Below, piece by piece: positions 32,754-40,571 of a stretch of DNA of 42,571 nt; position 1 is the stretch's first letter; each line of letters opens with the position of its first letter. Source of the stretch: Burkholderia sp. H160 (GTDB taxonomy: Bacteria > Pseudomonadota > Gammaproteobacteria > Burkholderiales > Burkholderiaceae); NCBI GenBank assembly GCA_000173575.1, contig ABYL01000057.1:1-42571 (forward strand). The letters run 5' to 3'. The translations under genes were made by a program, and so were the position numbers. Below the pieces are notes generated by a model that had not been told where the DNA came from, made no database searches, and saw only the letters and a program-made list of their open reading frames with translations.

Positions 32754-34157
32754 ATGCCGCTCGCTTTAGGCGCTTTCATCGTTCCGCTGATCGTCGCGTG
32801 CGCGATGTTCATGGAAAACGTGGACGGCACGGTCATCGTGACGTCTCTGCCGGTTCTAGCGCGCGACCTCGGCCACGATCCGATCACGCTGAAGCTTGCG
32901 GTCACCGCGTATGTGATCGGCCTAGGCGTCTTTATCCCGATCTGCGGCTGGGTCGCCGACCGCTTTGGTTCGCGCACCGTGTTTCGCACTGCGATCGGCA
33001 TCTTCATGGCAGGCTCGCTGATGTGCGCGGCCTCCACTTCGCTCGATACCTTCGTGCTCGCGCGCTTCGTGCAGGGCATCGGCGGCGCGCTGATGGTACC
33101 GGTGGGCCGCATCATCATCTTCCGTTCGCTGCCGAAGTCGGAGTTCATTCGCGCGATGAACTATCTGACGATGCCGGCGTTGCTCGGTCCGGTAGTCGGC
33201 CCGCCGCTCGGCGGCTTTATCACGACCTATCTGCACTGGCGTCTGATCTTCGTGATCAACGTTCCGATCGGGCTGCTCGGCATCTGGCTCACCAACAAAT
33301 ACATCGCCAATACGCGCGAGCCGGATCCGGGCCGGCTCGACTGGCTCGGCTTCGTGCTGTCGGCGAGCGGGGCTTCGCTGTTCATGCTCGGGTTGTCGCT
33401 GGTCGGCGGCGAACTGGTATCGACGGGCCAATCGGTCGGCATGTGCGTGACCGGCATCGCACTGCTGCTGGTCTATGTGCTGTACGCGAGCCGCGTCGCG
33501 CTGCCGGTGCTCGATCTGCGTCTGCTGCGGATCCCGAGTTTTCATGCGAGCGTGATCGGCGGTTCGCTGTTTCGTATCGGTCTTGGCGCCGTGCCGTTCC
33601 TGTTGCCGCTCGCCTTGCAGGAAGGGCTCGGCATGACTGCGTTCAGATCCGGCGCGATCACGTGCGCGTCCGCGTTCGGCTCGATCTTCATGAAGACGAT
33701 GGCGTCGCGCATTCTCGAACGCTTCGGCTTTCGCACCGTGCTGATGGTCAACGCCGCGTGCGCCGGTCTTGCGATCGCCGTGTACGGGCTGTTCTTTCCC
33801 GGTACGCCGCATTGGGTGATCTGGTGCATCGTGCTGGCGGGCGGCTTCTTTCCGTCTTTGCAATTCACGTCGCTGAATACGCTTGCCTATGCGGATATTC
33901 CGAGCAGCGAGGTCGGTCGCGCGACGAGTGTCGCTAGCGTCATCCAGCAGATGTCGCTCGGCCTCGGCGTGACGATCGCGGGCATCGTGTTGCAGATTTC
34001 ACATCGCGTGCAGGGGCATCCGAAGATCGTGTTCTCCGATTTCTGGCCGGCGTTTCTCGTCGTCGGCCTGTTTTCCTGTCTGTCGATTCCGATTACTCGG
34101 CGCCTGCCGCGAAACGCCGGTGATGAGATCGCGCGCGGCAGCCGCGGACGCGTGTAA
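32754..34157 (+). CDS. MFS exporter, DHA2 (EmrB/QacA) type
   Basis: A 467-residue major facilitator with about 14 hydrophobic segments, as in the DHA2 drug:H+ antiporter family. Helix 1 reads IVACAMFMENVDGTVIVTSLPVLARDLG, with the acidic residue of motif D1. The loop 2-3 motif A appears as GWVADRFGSRTVFR and motif C as ALLGPVVGPPLGGFI. A HlyD-type adaptor is not adjacent, so it probably exports alone to the periplasm or uses a distant partner. No clear ribosome site precedes ATG 32754. A long hairpin and repeated sequence lie immediately upstream and may control it. Substrate unknown. Confidence 0.92.
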   Translation: MPLALGAFIVPLIVACAMFMENVDGTVIVTSLPVLARDLGHDPITLKLAVTAYVIGLGVFIPICGWVADRFGSRTVFRTAIGIFMAGSLMCAASTSLDTFVLARFVQGIGGALMVPVGRIIIFRSLPKSEFIRAMNYLTMPALLGPVVGPPLGGFITTYLHWRLIFVINVPIGLLGIWLTNKYIANTREPDPGRLDWLGFVLSASGASLFMLGLSLVGGELVSTGQSVGMCVTGIALLLVYVLYASRVALPVLDLRLLRIPSFHASVIGGSLFRIGLGAVPFLLPLALQEGLGMTAFRSGAITCASAFGSIFMKTMASRILERFGFRTVLMVNAACAGLAIAVYGLFFPGTPHWVIWCIVLAGGFFPSLQFTSLNTLAYADIPSSEVGRATSVASVIQQMSLGLGVTIAGIVLQISHRVQGHPKIVFSDFWPAFLVVGLFSCLSIPITRRLPRNAGDEIARGSRGRV

Positions 34158-34187
34158 GCACACCTGGCAGCCTATCCCGAACTGCTA

Positions 34188-35240
34188 TCACCCCGCCTGC
34201 TCCACCGGCGTCACCGTCAACTCCACCCGCTGCGCGCCGCGCAGCACCGTCATGCTGACCGGTTTGTCGATACGGGAAGCGTCGAGCGTGCGTTGCAGAC
34301 TATCTACGTCCTGCACCGGTTGCGCGTCGATCGCGACGATCGTGTCGTCGGTGCGCAAGCCGCCGAGCGCGGCCGGACTGCCTTTGACAATCTCCATCAC
34401 GTGCACGCCGCTTTGCGCGTTGAGCCCGAAGTAGCGCTGCATGCGCCGCGACAGCGGCGCCGTCGTGCCGGCCACGCCGATATACGCGCGCCGCACGCGA
34501 CCGTGCGCGAAGATCTGCATGATGACCCACTTCGCGGTATCGATCGCGGTCGCAAAACAGATGGCCTGTGCGCCAGGAATGATCGCGGTATTCACGCCGA
34601 TCACCTGACCCGCGGAATTGATCAGCGGTCCGCCCGAATTGCCCGGATTCAGCGCCGCGTCGGTCTGGATCACGTCGTAGATCATGCGGCCGGAGTTCGA
34701 GCGTAGCGAACGGCCGAGCGCCGAAATGACGCCGGTCGTCACCGTCTGCTGCAGCCCGAGCGGATTGCCGACCGCAATCGCGATCTGCCCGACGCGCAGC
34801 TTCGACGATTCGCCGAGCTCGACATGCGGCAGCGGCTCCGGCGAGCCGATGCGCAGCACCGCGAGATCGCTGCCGGGATCGTCGCCGACCAGATCGGCGT
34901 CGAACTTCGCGCCGTCGGCGAGCGTCACCTGGAAATGCGTCGCGCCATGCACGACGTGGCTATTGGTCAGCAGGTAGCCGTCGGGCGTGAACAGAAAGCC
35001 CGAGCCCGTGCCGCCGCGCGTGCCGCGCCCAAGATGGGCGGACGCGTCGCCGGGCAGCCGGCGTTCGACGGCGATAAACACGACCGCCTGCTGCACGCGC
35101 TCGAGTGCGCCGATCACGGTGCGGGAGTAGGCGTCGAGCAGCGCGTCGTCGCCGTGAGTCAAAAGGTCGGTGGATTGAGGCCCGGGGGCGTCGGATGCGG
35201 CGCTCGACAGGTCATCGATGAAGCGTGGGCGGCTTCCCAT
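34188..35240 (-). CDS. HtrA/DegP-like serine protease with one PDZ domain, no signal peptide
   Basis: A 350-residue trypsin-like protease with catalytic His95 (LTNSHVVHG), Asp125 (GSDLAVLR) and Ser202 (NPGNSGGPL), and one PDZ domain at about 255-345 (YIGVAG, then GVHVMEIVKGSPAALGGLRTDDTIVAID). Family members DegP, DegQ and DegS are exported or membrane-anchored. This protein starts MGSRPRFIDDLSS with no hydrophobic stretch in the first 45 residues, so it appears cytoplasmic. No upstream extension encodes an obvious signal. The first 40 residues look disordered. Its target may be misfolded cytoplasmic protein, but that is inference. It is convergent with the MFS gene and divergent from the VOC gene. 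Confidence 0.92.
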   Translation of the reverse strand: MGSRPRFIDDLSSAASDAPGPQSTDLLTHGDDALLDAYSRTVIGALERVQQAVVFIAVERRLPGDASAHLGRGTRGGTGSGFLFTPDGYLLTNSHVVHGATHFQVTLADGAKFDADLVGDDPGSDLAVLRIGSPEPLPHVELGESSKLRVGQIAIAVGNPLGLQQTVTTGVISALGRSLRSNSGRMIYDVIQTDAALNPGNSGGPLINSAGQVIGVNTAIIPGAQAICFATAIDTAKWVIMQIFAHGRVRRAYIGVAGTTAPLSRRMQRYFGLNAQSGVHVMEIVKGSPAALGGLRTDDTIVAIDAQPVQDVDSLQRTLDASRIDKPVSMTVLRGAQRVELTVTPVEQAG

Positions 35241-35415
35241 AACGATGCTCCGGATAGACGGGCTGCGAGATGCGGGGCGCCTCGCGGGTTTTCAAGGGCC
35301 TCCGAGGGGGCCCGCGGGGCGCGGCGCGGCGCGAGACCGACTGTCGCCGCGTGTGAGACACTTTCCCGAGCGAGCCGCCTCACGCCGCTACCCACGCGCC
35401 ACGGAGATCGTCTTC

Positions 35416-35814
35416 ATGTCCGCCTCGACCGCTTCAGCGCCACCATCCCCGCAGCCCGATCCACGCATTGAGTCGCTCAGCGCCATCACGCTCGCTACCG
35501 GCGACATGCAGCGCGCCGTCGCGTTCTACCGGGCGCTCGGCTTCCCGCTTAAGTACGGCGGTGCGCGCGAGGCGTTCACGTCGTTCGGGTTCGGCGGCTC
35601 GTATCTGAACCTGATCGCCGATCCGCGCGCACCGGTCAACTGGTGGGGGCGCGTGATTATCTACGTCTCGGACGTCGACGCGATCTACGACAAGGCGCTG
35701 GCGGCGGGTCTGCGGCCGTCGTCCGCGCCGTCGGATGCGCCGTGGGGCGAGCGCTATTTTCATATCACCGATCCGGACGGCCACGAACTGAGCTTCGCGC
35801 GACCGCTGCGCTAG
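35416..35814 (+). CDS. VOC-family (glyoxalase/bleomycin-resistance-like) protein
   Basis: A 132-residue protein with one vicinal-oxygen-chelate domain (about 18-130). Paired beta-alpha-beta-beta-beta modules are suggested by ITLATGDMQRAVAFYRALGF, FGGSYLNLI, and WGERYFHITDPDGHELSFARP. The last part carries His and Glu in the pattern DPDGHELSF, common to VOC metal sites. The first 17 residues are Pro/Ser-rich and probably disordered. Start 35416 has GGAG ten bases upstream. Such proteins may be dioxygenases, isomerases or binding proteins; the substrate is not deducible. It stands between the HtrA-like and ppk2 genes. Confidence 0.9.
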   Translation: MSASTASAPPSPQPDPRIESLSAITLATGDMQRAVAFYRALGFPLKYGGAREAFTSFGFGGSYLNLIADPRAPVNWWGRVIIYVSDVDAIYDKALAAGLRPSSAPSDAPWGERYFHITDPDGHELSFARPLR

Positions 35815-35977
35815 CGGCGGAAGTCCGCGCAAATCTCGCTATCATGAGCGTTACTAAGCTTGTGCAGCCCCCGCCGACGCGGTAACACGGCTGACACCTC
35901 GCGCTTCGATAATCGAGCGCGTCCGCGTCGCGCTAGCCGCCGCGCGCCATCCCATTCCTGTTGCAAGGAGAGCCGCA

Positions 35978-36904
35978 ATGAAAGAGCCGGATCCGAGATC
36001 TCATACCGAACTGATGGCGGAGCGGCAACGCCGGTTCGAGGAAGATCTCATCGATGCCTACGACGAAGAACTCGAGATGGAAATCGATGACCGCATCATC
36101 GACGGCTCGGCAGGTTTTACGCCCGAGCGACGTGAGGCGCGCAAGCACTACTTCCGCGAACTGTTCCGGCTGCAAGGAGAGCTGGTCAAGCTGCAGGACT
36201 GGATCGTCCAGAGCGGGCATCGGCTCGTCGTGATCTTCGAGGGACGCGACGCGGCCGGCAAGGGTGGCGCGATCAAGCGCATCACGCAGCGCCTCAATCC
36301 GCGCGTGTGCCGCGTGGCCGCGTTGCCCGCACCGAACAACCGCGAGCGCACCCAATGGTATTTCCAGCGCTATGTATCGCATCTGCCGGCGGGCGGCGAG
36401 ATGGTGCTGTTCGATCGCAGCTGGTACAACCGCGCGGGCGTCGAGCGTGTGATGAACTTCTGCACTGACGACGAATACGAAGAGTTTTTCCGCTCGGTGC
36501 CGGAGTTCGAAAAGATGCTGGTGCGCAGCGGCGTGCAGATCCTCAAGTACTGGTTTTCGATCACCGACGAAGAGCAGGAAATCCGCTTCCAGAACCGCAT
36601 TCATGATCCGCTCAAGCAGTGGAAGCTCAGTCCGATGGATCTGGAGAGCCGGCGCCGCTGGGAAGCGTATACGCAGGCGAAGGAAGTGATGCTGCAGCGC
36701 TCGCATATTCCCGAGGCGCCGTGGTGGGTCGTGCAGGCCGTCGACAAGAAACGCGCGCGCCTGAACTGCATTCAGCATCTGCTGAGCCAGGTGCCGTATC
36801 ACGAGATCGAGCATCCGCATATCGAGTTGCCGTCGCGGGTCTATCACGAAGACTATAGCCGTCAGCCGGTGCCTCAGGCGATGATCGTGCCCGAGGTGTA
36901 CTGA
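35978..36904 (+). CDS. ppk2: Polyphosphate kinase 2
   Basis: A 308-residue single-domain PPK2. Walker A is FEGRDAAGKGG (residues 88-97), and the Walker B-like FDRSWYNRAG (145-154) is diagnostic of PPK2. Further family stretches are NPRVCRVAALPAPNNRERTQWYFQRYV and KYWFSITDEEQEIRFQNRIHDPLKQWKLSPMD. It transfers phosphate between polyphosphate and nucleoside diphosphates, mostly in the ATP/GTP-regenerating direction. A ribosome site AGGAGA precedes ATG 35978. It is convergent with a PiT phosphate transporter across a bidirectional terminator; a CHAD polyphosphate-binding protein lies 2.7 kb further. Nucleotide preference cannot be read off safely. Confidence 0.95.
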   Translation: MKEPDPRSHTELMAERQRRFEEDLIDAYDEELEMEIDDRIIDGSAGFTPERREARKHYFRELFRLQGELVKLQDWIVQSGHRLVVIFEGRDAAGKGGAIKRITQRLNPRVCRVAALPAPNNRERTQWYFQRYVSHLPAGGEMVLFDRSWYNRAGVERVMNFCTDDEYEEFFRSVPEFEKMLVRSGVQILKYWFSITDEEQEIRFQNRIHDPLKQWKLSPMDLESRRRWEAYTQAKEVMLQRSHIPEAPWWVVQAVDKKRARLNCIQHLLSQVPYHEIEHPHIELPSRVYHEDYSRQPVPQAMIVPEVY

Positions 36905-36935
36905 AGAGCGGATTGCACGTCATGGCCGGCCAACG

Positions 36936-36977
36936 AAAAAGCGCGGTACGCATATGAACGTACCGCGCTTTTTTTTC
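36936..36977. terminator. Bidirectional intrinsic terminator between ppk2 and the PiT gene
   Basis: A perfect stem GCGCGGTACG/CGTACCGCGC closes a short loop and is flanked by AAAAA on the left and eight T on the right. It can therefore terminate transcription from both strands. It lies between two convergent genes, as expected. Confidence 0.92.
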
Positions 36978-37004
36978 GTGCTTCGCCGTGCCAGGCCGGC
37001 GAAC

Positions 37005-38591
37005 TCAGAACACCGTACGGAATAGCCAGTACAACCCGCCCGCAAGCGCGATCGACGCGGGCAGCGTCAACACCCAGGCGAGCGCGAGGCTGCGAACGGT
37101 GGCCCATTGCAGACCCGAGCCGTTGGCCGCCATCGTGCCGGCCACGCCGGAAGAGAGCACGTGGGTCGTCGACACCGGCAGACCGTAGACGTCGGCGGCG
37201 CCGATCGTGACCATGGCGACGACTTCGGCCGCCGCACCTTGCCCGTACGTCAGATGCTGCTTGCCGATCTTCTCGCCCACCGTGACGACGATGCGCTTCC
37301 AGCCGACCATCGTGCCGAGCCCAAGCGCGATTGCGACCGCCACCTTGACCCACGGCGGAATGAATTTGGTCGCGTGATCGATCTGTGTTCTGGAGTTGGC
37401 GATGATCTTCGCGTCCTCGGGCGAGAACTGCGGCTCATTGGCCTTCTGCATCAGACGGATCGCCTCGGACGTGACATACATGTTGTTGCGCACGTTATCG
37501 ACGATGCTTTGCGGGACCGCGGCCATGGAGCCCGATTCGCCAACCTGGCGGCCGATCTGCTCGGTCAGTTGCTGCAGTGCCGGCAGCGTAGCGGGCGTCA
37601 GCGTACGGGTGCGCACGAATGCCTCGACGTCTGCGCGCGGATCCGCGGAAGGCGCCGCGCCCTGCGTGTAGCGCGACAGCATTTGCGCGGTTTGATGCGC
37701 GACCGCGATGAAGTTCTGCGTTTGCGCCGGCGTGACCGCCTTGTTCAGCGCGTAGGCGGTGGGCACCGTACCGATCAGGATCAGCATGATCAGGCCCATG
37801 CCTTTCTGGCCGTCGTTCGAGCCATGCGCGAACGACACGCCCGTGCAGGTCAGAATCAGCAGGCAGCGGATCCAGAACGGCGGCGGCTCCTTGCCCTTCG
37901 GCTCGGCGTACAGCGCAGGCACGCGCACGACGGCCTTCATGATCAGCAGCAGCAAGCCCGCGAGCAGAAAGCCCACGATCGGCGAAAACAGCAGCGATTT
38001 GCCGACGCCGAGCGCCTGATTCCAGTCGACGCCGCTCGTGCCGTTCGTGCCATGCATCAGCTGATTCATCAGACCCACGCCGATGATCGAGCCGATCAAC
38101 GTGTGCGAACTCGAAGACGGCAGGCCGAAAGACCAGGTGCCGAGGTTCCAGATGATCGCGGCGATCAGCAGCGCGAACACCATCGCGAAGCCGGCGCTGC
38201 TGCCAACTTGCAGGATCAGTTCGACGGGCAGTAATTGCAGCACGCCGAACGCGACCGCCCCCGTCGACGTCAGCACGCCGAGAAAATTCCACGCTCCGGA
38301 CCAGACGACCGCGAGATTCGGCGTCAGCGAGTGCGTATAGATCACGGTGGCGACCGCGTTGGCCGTGTCGTGAAAGCCGTTGACGAACTCGAAGCCGAGC
38401 GCGATCAGCAGTGCGACGCCGAGCAGCAGGTACGGCAGCACAGAGCTTTCGCGCACGGGCTGCAGATCGTCTATCAGGTGCACGGCACAGTAGACGACGC
38501 CGGCGATGAGCAGGGCGACGAAAATAACCAGGCCTGCACTACGGCCTTTGCCGCTGGCGGCGCCTGGTTGCGGATACGAAAGTTCCGGCAT
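37005..38591 (-). CDS. Inorganic phosphate transporter, PiT family
   Basis: A 528-residue inner-membrane phosphate:H+/metal symporter. The duplicated PiT signature appears twice: FEFVNGFHDTANAVATVIYT near the N-terminal half and VSFAHGSNDGQKGMGLI in the middle. About ten or more hydrophobic segments surround a central soluble loop (about 290-410), and the C-terminal motif VYGLPVSTTHVLSSGVAG repeats the earlier FGLPSSSSHTLIGS. ATG 38591 is chosen because upstream sequence is non-conserved and AGGG lies nearby. It faces ppk2 across a shared terminator. Low-affinity phosphate import next to a polyphosphate kinase suggests phosphate storage or use. No PhoU-like partner gene is adjacent. Confidence 0.94.
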   Translation of the reverse strand: MPELSYPQPGAASGKGRSAGLVIFVALLIAGVVYCAVHLIDDLQPVRESSVLPYLLLGVALLIALGFEFVNGFHDTANAVATVIYTHSLTPNLAVVWSGAWNFLGVLTSTGAVAFGVLQLLPVELILQVGSSAGFAMVFALLIAAIIWNLGTWSFGLPSSSSHTLIGSIIGVGLMNQLMHGTNGTSGVDWNQALGVGKSLLFSPIVGFLLAGLLLLIMKAVVRVPALYAEPKGKEPPPFWIRCLLILTCTGVSFAHGSNDGQKGMGLIMLILIGTVPTAYALNKAVTPAQTQNFIAVAHQTAQMLSRYTQGAAPSADPRADVEAFVRTRTLTPATLPALQQLTEQIGRQVGESGSMAAVPQSIVDNVRNNMYVTSEAIRLMQKANEPQFSPEDAKIIANSRTQIDHATKFIPPWVKVAVAIALGLGTMVGWKRIVVTVGEKIGKQHLTYGQGAAAEVVAMVTIGAADVYGLPVSTTHVLSSGVAGTMAANGSGLQWATVRSLALAWVLTLPASIALAGGLYWLFRTVF

Positions 38592-38839
38592 GACGTGAGC
38601 CCTAAGAAAGTAGTCGCGGAATTTTGGATGCTGCTTTCGCCGTGTGTCGTAATGATGACGACCGCGTGAGCGCAATGCGGTAAATGGGATACAGAAAAGC
38701 GGACGCGGCGCGGCCCATCTTACCGGGCGTACGCCGCCAAATGCCACACCCGATGGCGGATCGGGTTAGTAAGATGTCCAGATCGAGCGATGAAGCAAAT
38801 TGCGAACAAGGTGAGGGGGCGAACGCCCTGCAGTTACGC

Positions 38840-39433
38840 TTACGATGCGTTGATCACTTCGCCGCTCGCGCTGCCGACGAGACTTCGTTTATAGGCCTGC
38901 GCGACGATTTCGGCCGGTACTCCTTGTGACGGATCGCGGCCCATCGATTCGAGCGTTTCGGCGATCCAGCCCGGGCTCACCACATTCACGCGTGCCTTGC
39001 CGCGCAACTCGAGCGCGGCCGAGCGCGCGAACGCTTCGACGCCGGCATTGACGATACTGACCGCGGCGCTGCCTTCCATGGGCTGTTGCGCGAGCACGCC
39101 GCTCGTCAGTGTGAACGAGCCGCCTTGCGACACATGCGCGGCGCCGCAGCGCACCAGATTGACCTGGCCCATCAGTTTGTTGGCAAGACTGAACGAAAAG
39201 TCTTCATCGAGAAGCGCCGCGAGCGGCGCGAATTTCGCCGCGCCCGCCGCGCAAACGATTGCATCGAAGCTGCCGGCTTGCGCGTACATCGCTTCGATGC
39301 TGTGTTTGTCCGACAGGTCGACGTGCAGTTCGGAGCCCTTGCGGCTCGCGCCGACCACGTCATGCTCGGCCGCGAGCAGCTTCACGATGTGCGAGCCGAT
39401 GAGGCCCGTTGCACCGACAACAAGGATTCGCAT
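38840..39433 (-). CDS. Second Lin1944-like SDR lacking the Tyr-Lys active site
   Basis: A 197-residue paralogue of the gene at 26822. It begins MRILVVGATGLIGSHIV with AGGAGG five bases upstream, fixing the start at 39433. Shared stretches include NKLMGQVNLV, GGSFTLTSGVL and RVNVVSP. At the catalytic helix it reads AAVSIVNAGVEAFARSAA, so the YxxxK tyrosine is Val and the lysine is Asn, the same Lys to Asn change as the paralogue. It belongs to the same SDR group lacking normal active-site residues. It is divergent from the CHAD gene and lies 248 bp beyond the PiT start on the same strand. Function unknown. Confidence 0.88.
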   Translation of the reverse strand: MRILVVGATGLIGSHIVKLLAAEHDVVGASRKGSELHVDLSDKHSIEAMYAQAGSFDAIVCAAGAAKFAPLAALLDEDFSFSLANKLMGQVNLVRCGAAHVSQGGSFTLTSGVLAQQPMEGSAAVSIVNAGVEAFARSAALELRGKARVNVVSPGWIAETLESMGRDPSQGVPAEIVAQAYKRSLVGSASGEVINAS

Positions 39434-39622
39434 ACATCCTCCTGAGGTCTGTTTGCGGCGTTTGCCGCACTGCGGATTGCATCGTCGAACCTGAGCAATC
39501 CGCGAATCACGCAGGGTGCGCGATCCTATCGATCGAGGATAGACGCTGTCGACGCGCCGCGAGTCCCCCGTGTGCATTATTTTTGCTACGCTGGAAGAAA
39601 CGTCACGTTTCACGGAGCACCG

Positions 39623-40468
39623 ATGAAGCACGACAGCGAGACAGGCAACGGGCCGGCCGGTGGAGCGCCGGCGCAGCAGGCCTTCGCGTCCTACGCCACG
39701 CCGCTGGTCGATGAGGCGATCGAGCTTGCCAAAGGGGTGCACGACGACGCATCACCCGAAGTACTGCACCAACTGCGCGTGTCGCTGCGGCGTCTGCGTT
39801 CGTTGTGGTGGGCGTTCGCGCCGCTGCTCGACAAGGGCGAGAATAGCCGCCAACGCGCGGTCTACAAGTTTCTCGCCGCAGCGGCCGGTAAAACGCGCGA
39901 TTGGGACATCCTGATCGAGTTGCTCACGCAAGAAGGCAGCGGTGCGCAAGCGTTGATGCCGAAGCTCGAGCAGGCCCGCAGCGACACGCTGGCAGCCAGT
40001 CGCGAAACGCTATTGAATGCCGACGTCAAACGCTTGCTGCGCGATGCGTTGGCCACCACTTGCGCGGAACTGAGCGCCGCGCACGAACCGGCTATTGCGC
40101 TGCGCAAATTCGCCGCTCAACGGGTGGGCGCATCGGAGCGCTCGTTGAAGAAGCGCATCAAGCGCGCGCGCCGCGCGAAACGCTCGCACTACGAACCCTT
40201 TCACGATGTCAGGAAAGCGGGCAAGAGACTGCGCTATCTGTTCGAGTTTTTCGGGCCGGTGCTCGGAGGCGGCCATAAGCGCACGCTTAGACGGTTGAAG
40301 AAAATCCAGAAGCGCTTCGGCATGCTCAACGATACGGTCGCGAGCGAAGCGCTGTTGCGCGACCATGCCGCGTCGCTTGCTGGTGCAGGCGACATCGAGG
40401 CCGCGTTGCAGAGCCTCGACAGGAAACGCAAACGGCGCCTGCGCGCGGCGTCGGGTCTGCTGGGCTGA
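39623..40468 (+). CDS. CHAD domain protein
   Basis: A 281-residue all-helical protein consisting of one CHAD domain (about 25-270). Marks include HQLRVSLRRLRSLWWAF near the N-terminus, KTRDWDILIELL, and a Lys/Arg-rich half with KKRIKRARRAKRSHYEPFHDVRKAGKRLRYLFEFF. CHAD domains have two four-helix bundles lined with His, Lys and Arg and bind inorganic polyphosphate; some associate with storage granules. The nearby ppk2 and PiT genes fit that role. CGGAG precedes ATG 39623. No CYTH triphosphatase domain, often fused to CHAD, is present. It is divergent from the SDR gene and is followed by the diguanylate cyclase gene after 103 bp. Confidence 0.92.
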   Translation: MKHDSETGNGPAGGAPAQQAFASYATPLVDEAIELAKGVHDDASPEVLHQLRVSLRRLRSLWWAFAPLLDKGENSRQRAVYKFLAAAAGKTRDWDILIELLTQEGSGAQALMPKLEQARSDTLAASRETLLNADVKRLLRDALATTCAELSAAHEPAIALRKFAAQRVGASERSLKKRIKRARRAKRSHYEPFHDVRKAGKRLRYLFEFFGPVLGGGHKRTLRRLKKIQKRFGMLNDTVASEALLRDHAASLAGAGDIEAALQSLDRKRKRRLRAASGLLG

Positions 40469-40571
40469 GCGCGCGCTCGATCCTCGCGAGTGCGGAGGAC
40501 CTGCGGCCCGGAATGCACGGCACACCGCGCTGACGGTGCGAAAGACTAGTCCGCGAAAGGAGGCGAGGAGC

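Noticed and set aside
32922-33863. A 313-residue minus-strand open frame inside the MFS gene
   Set aside because: Composition is Arg/His/Asp/Gln-rich with no domain; it is the antisense shadow of a clear membrane transporter.
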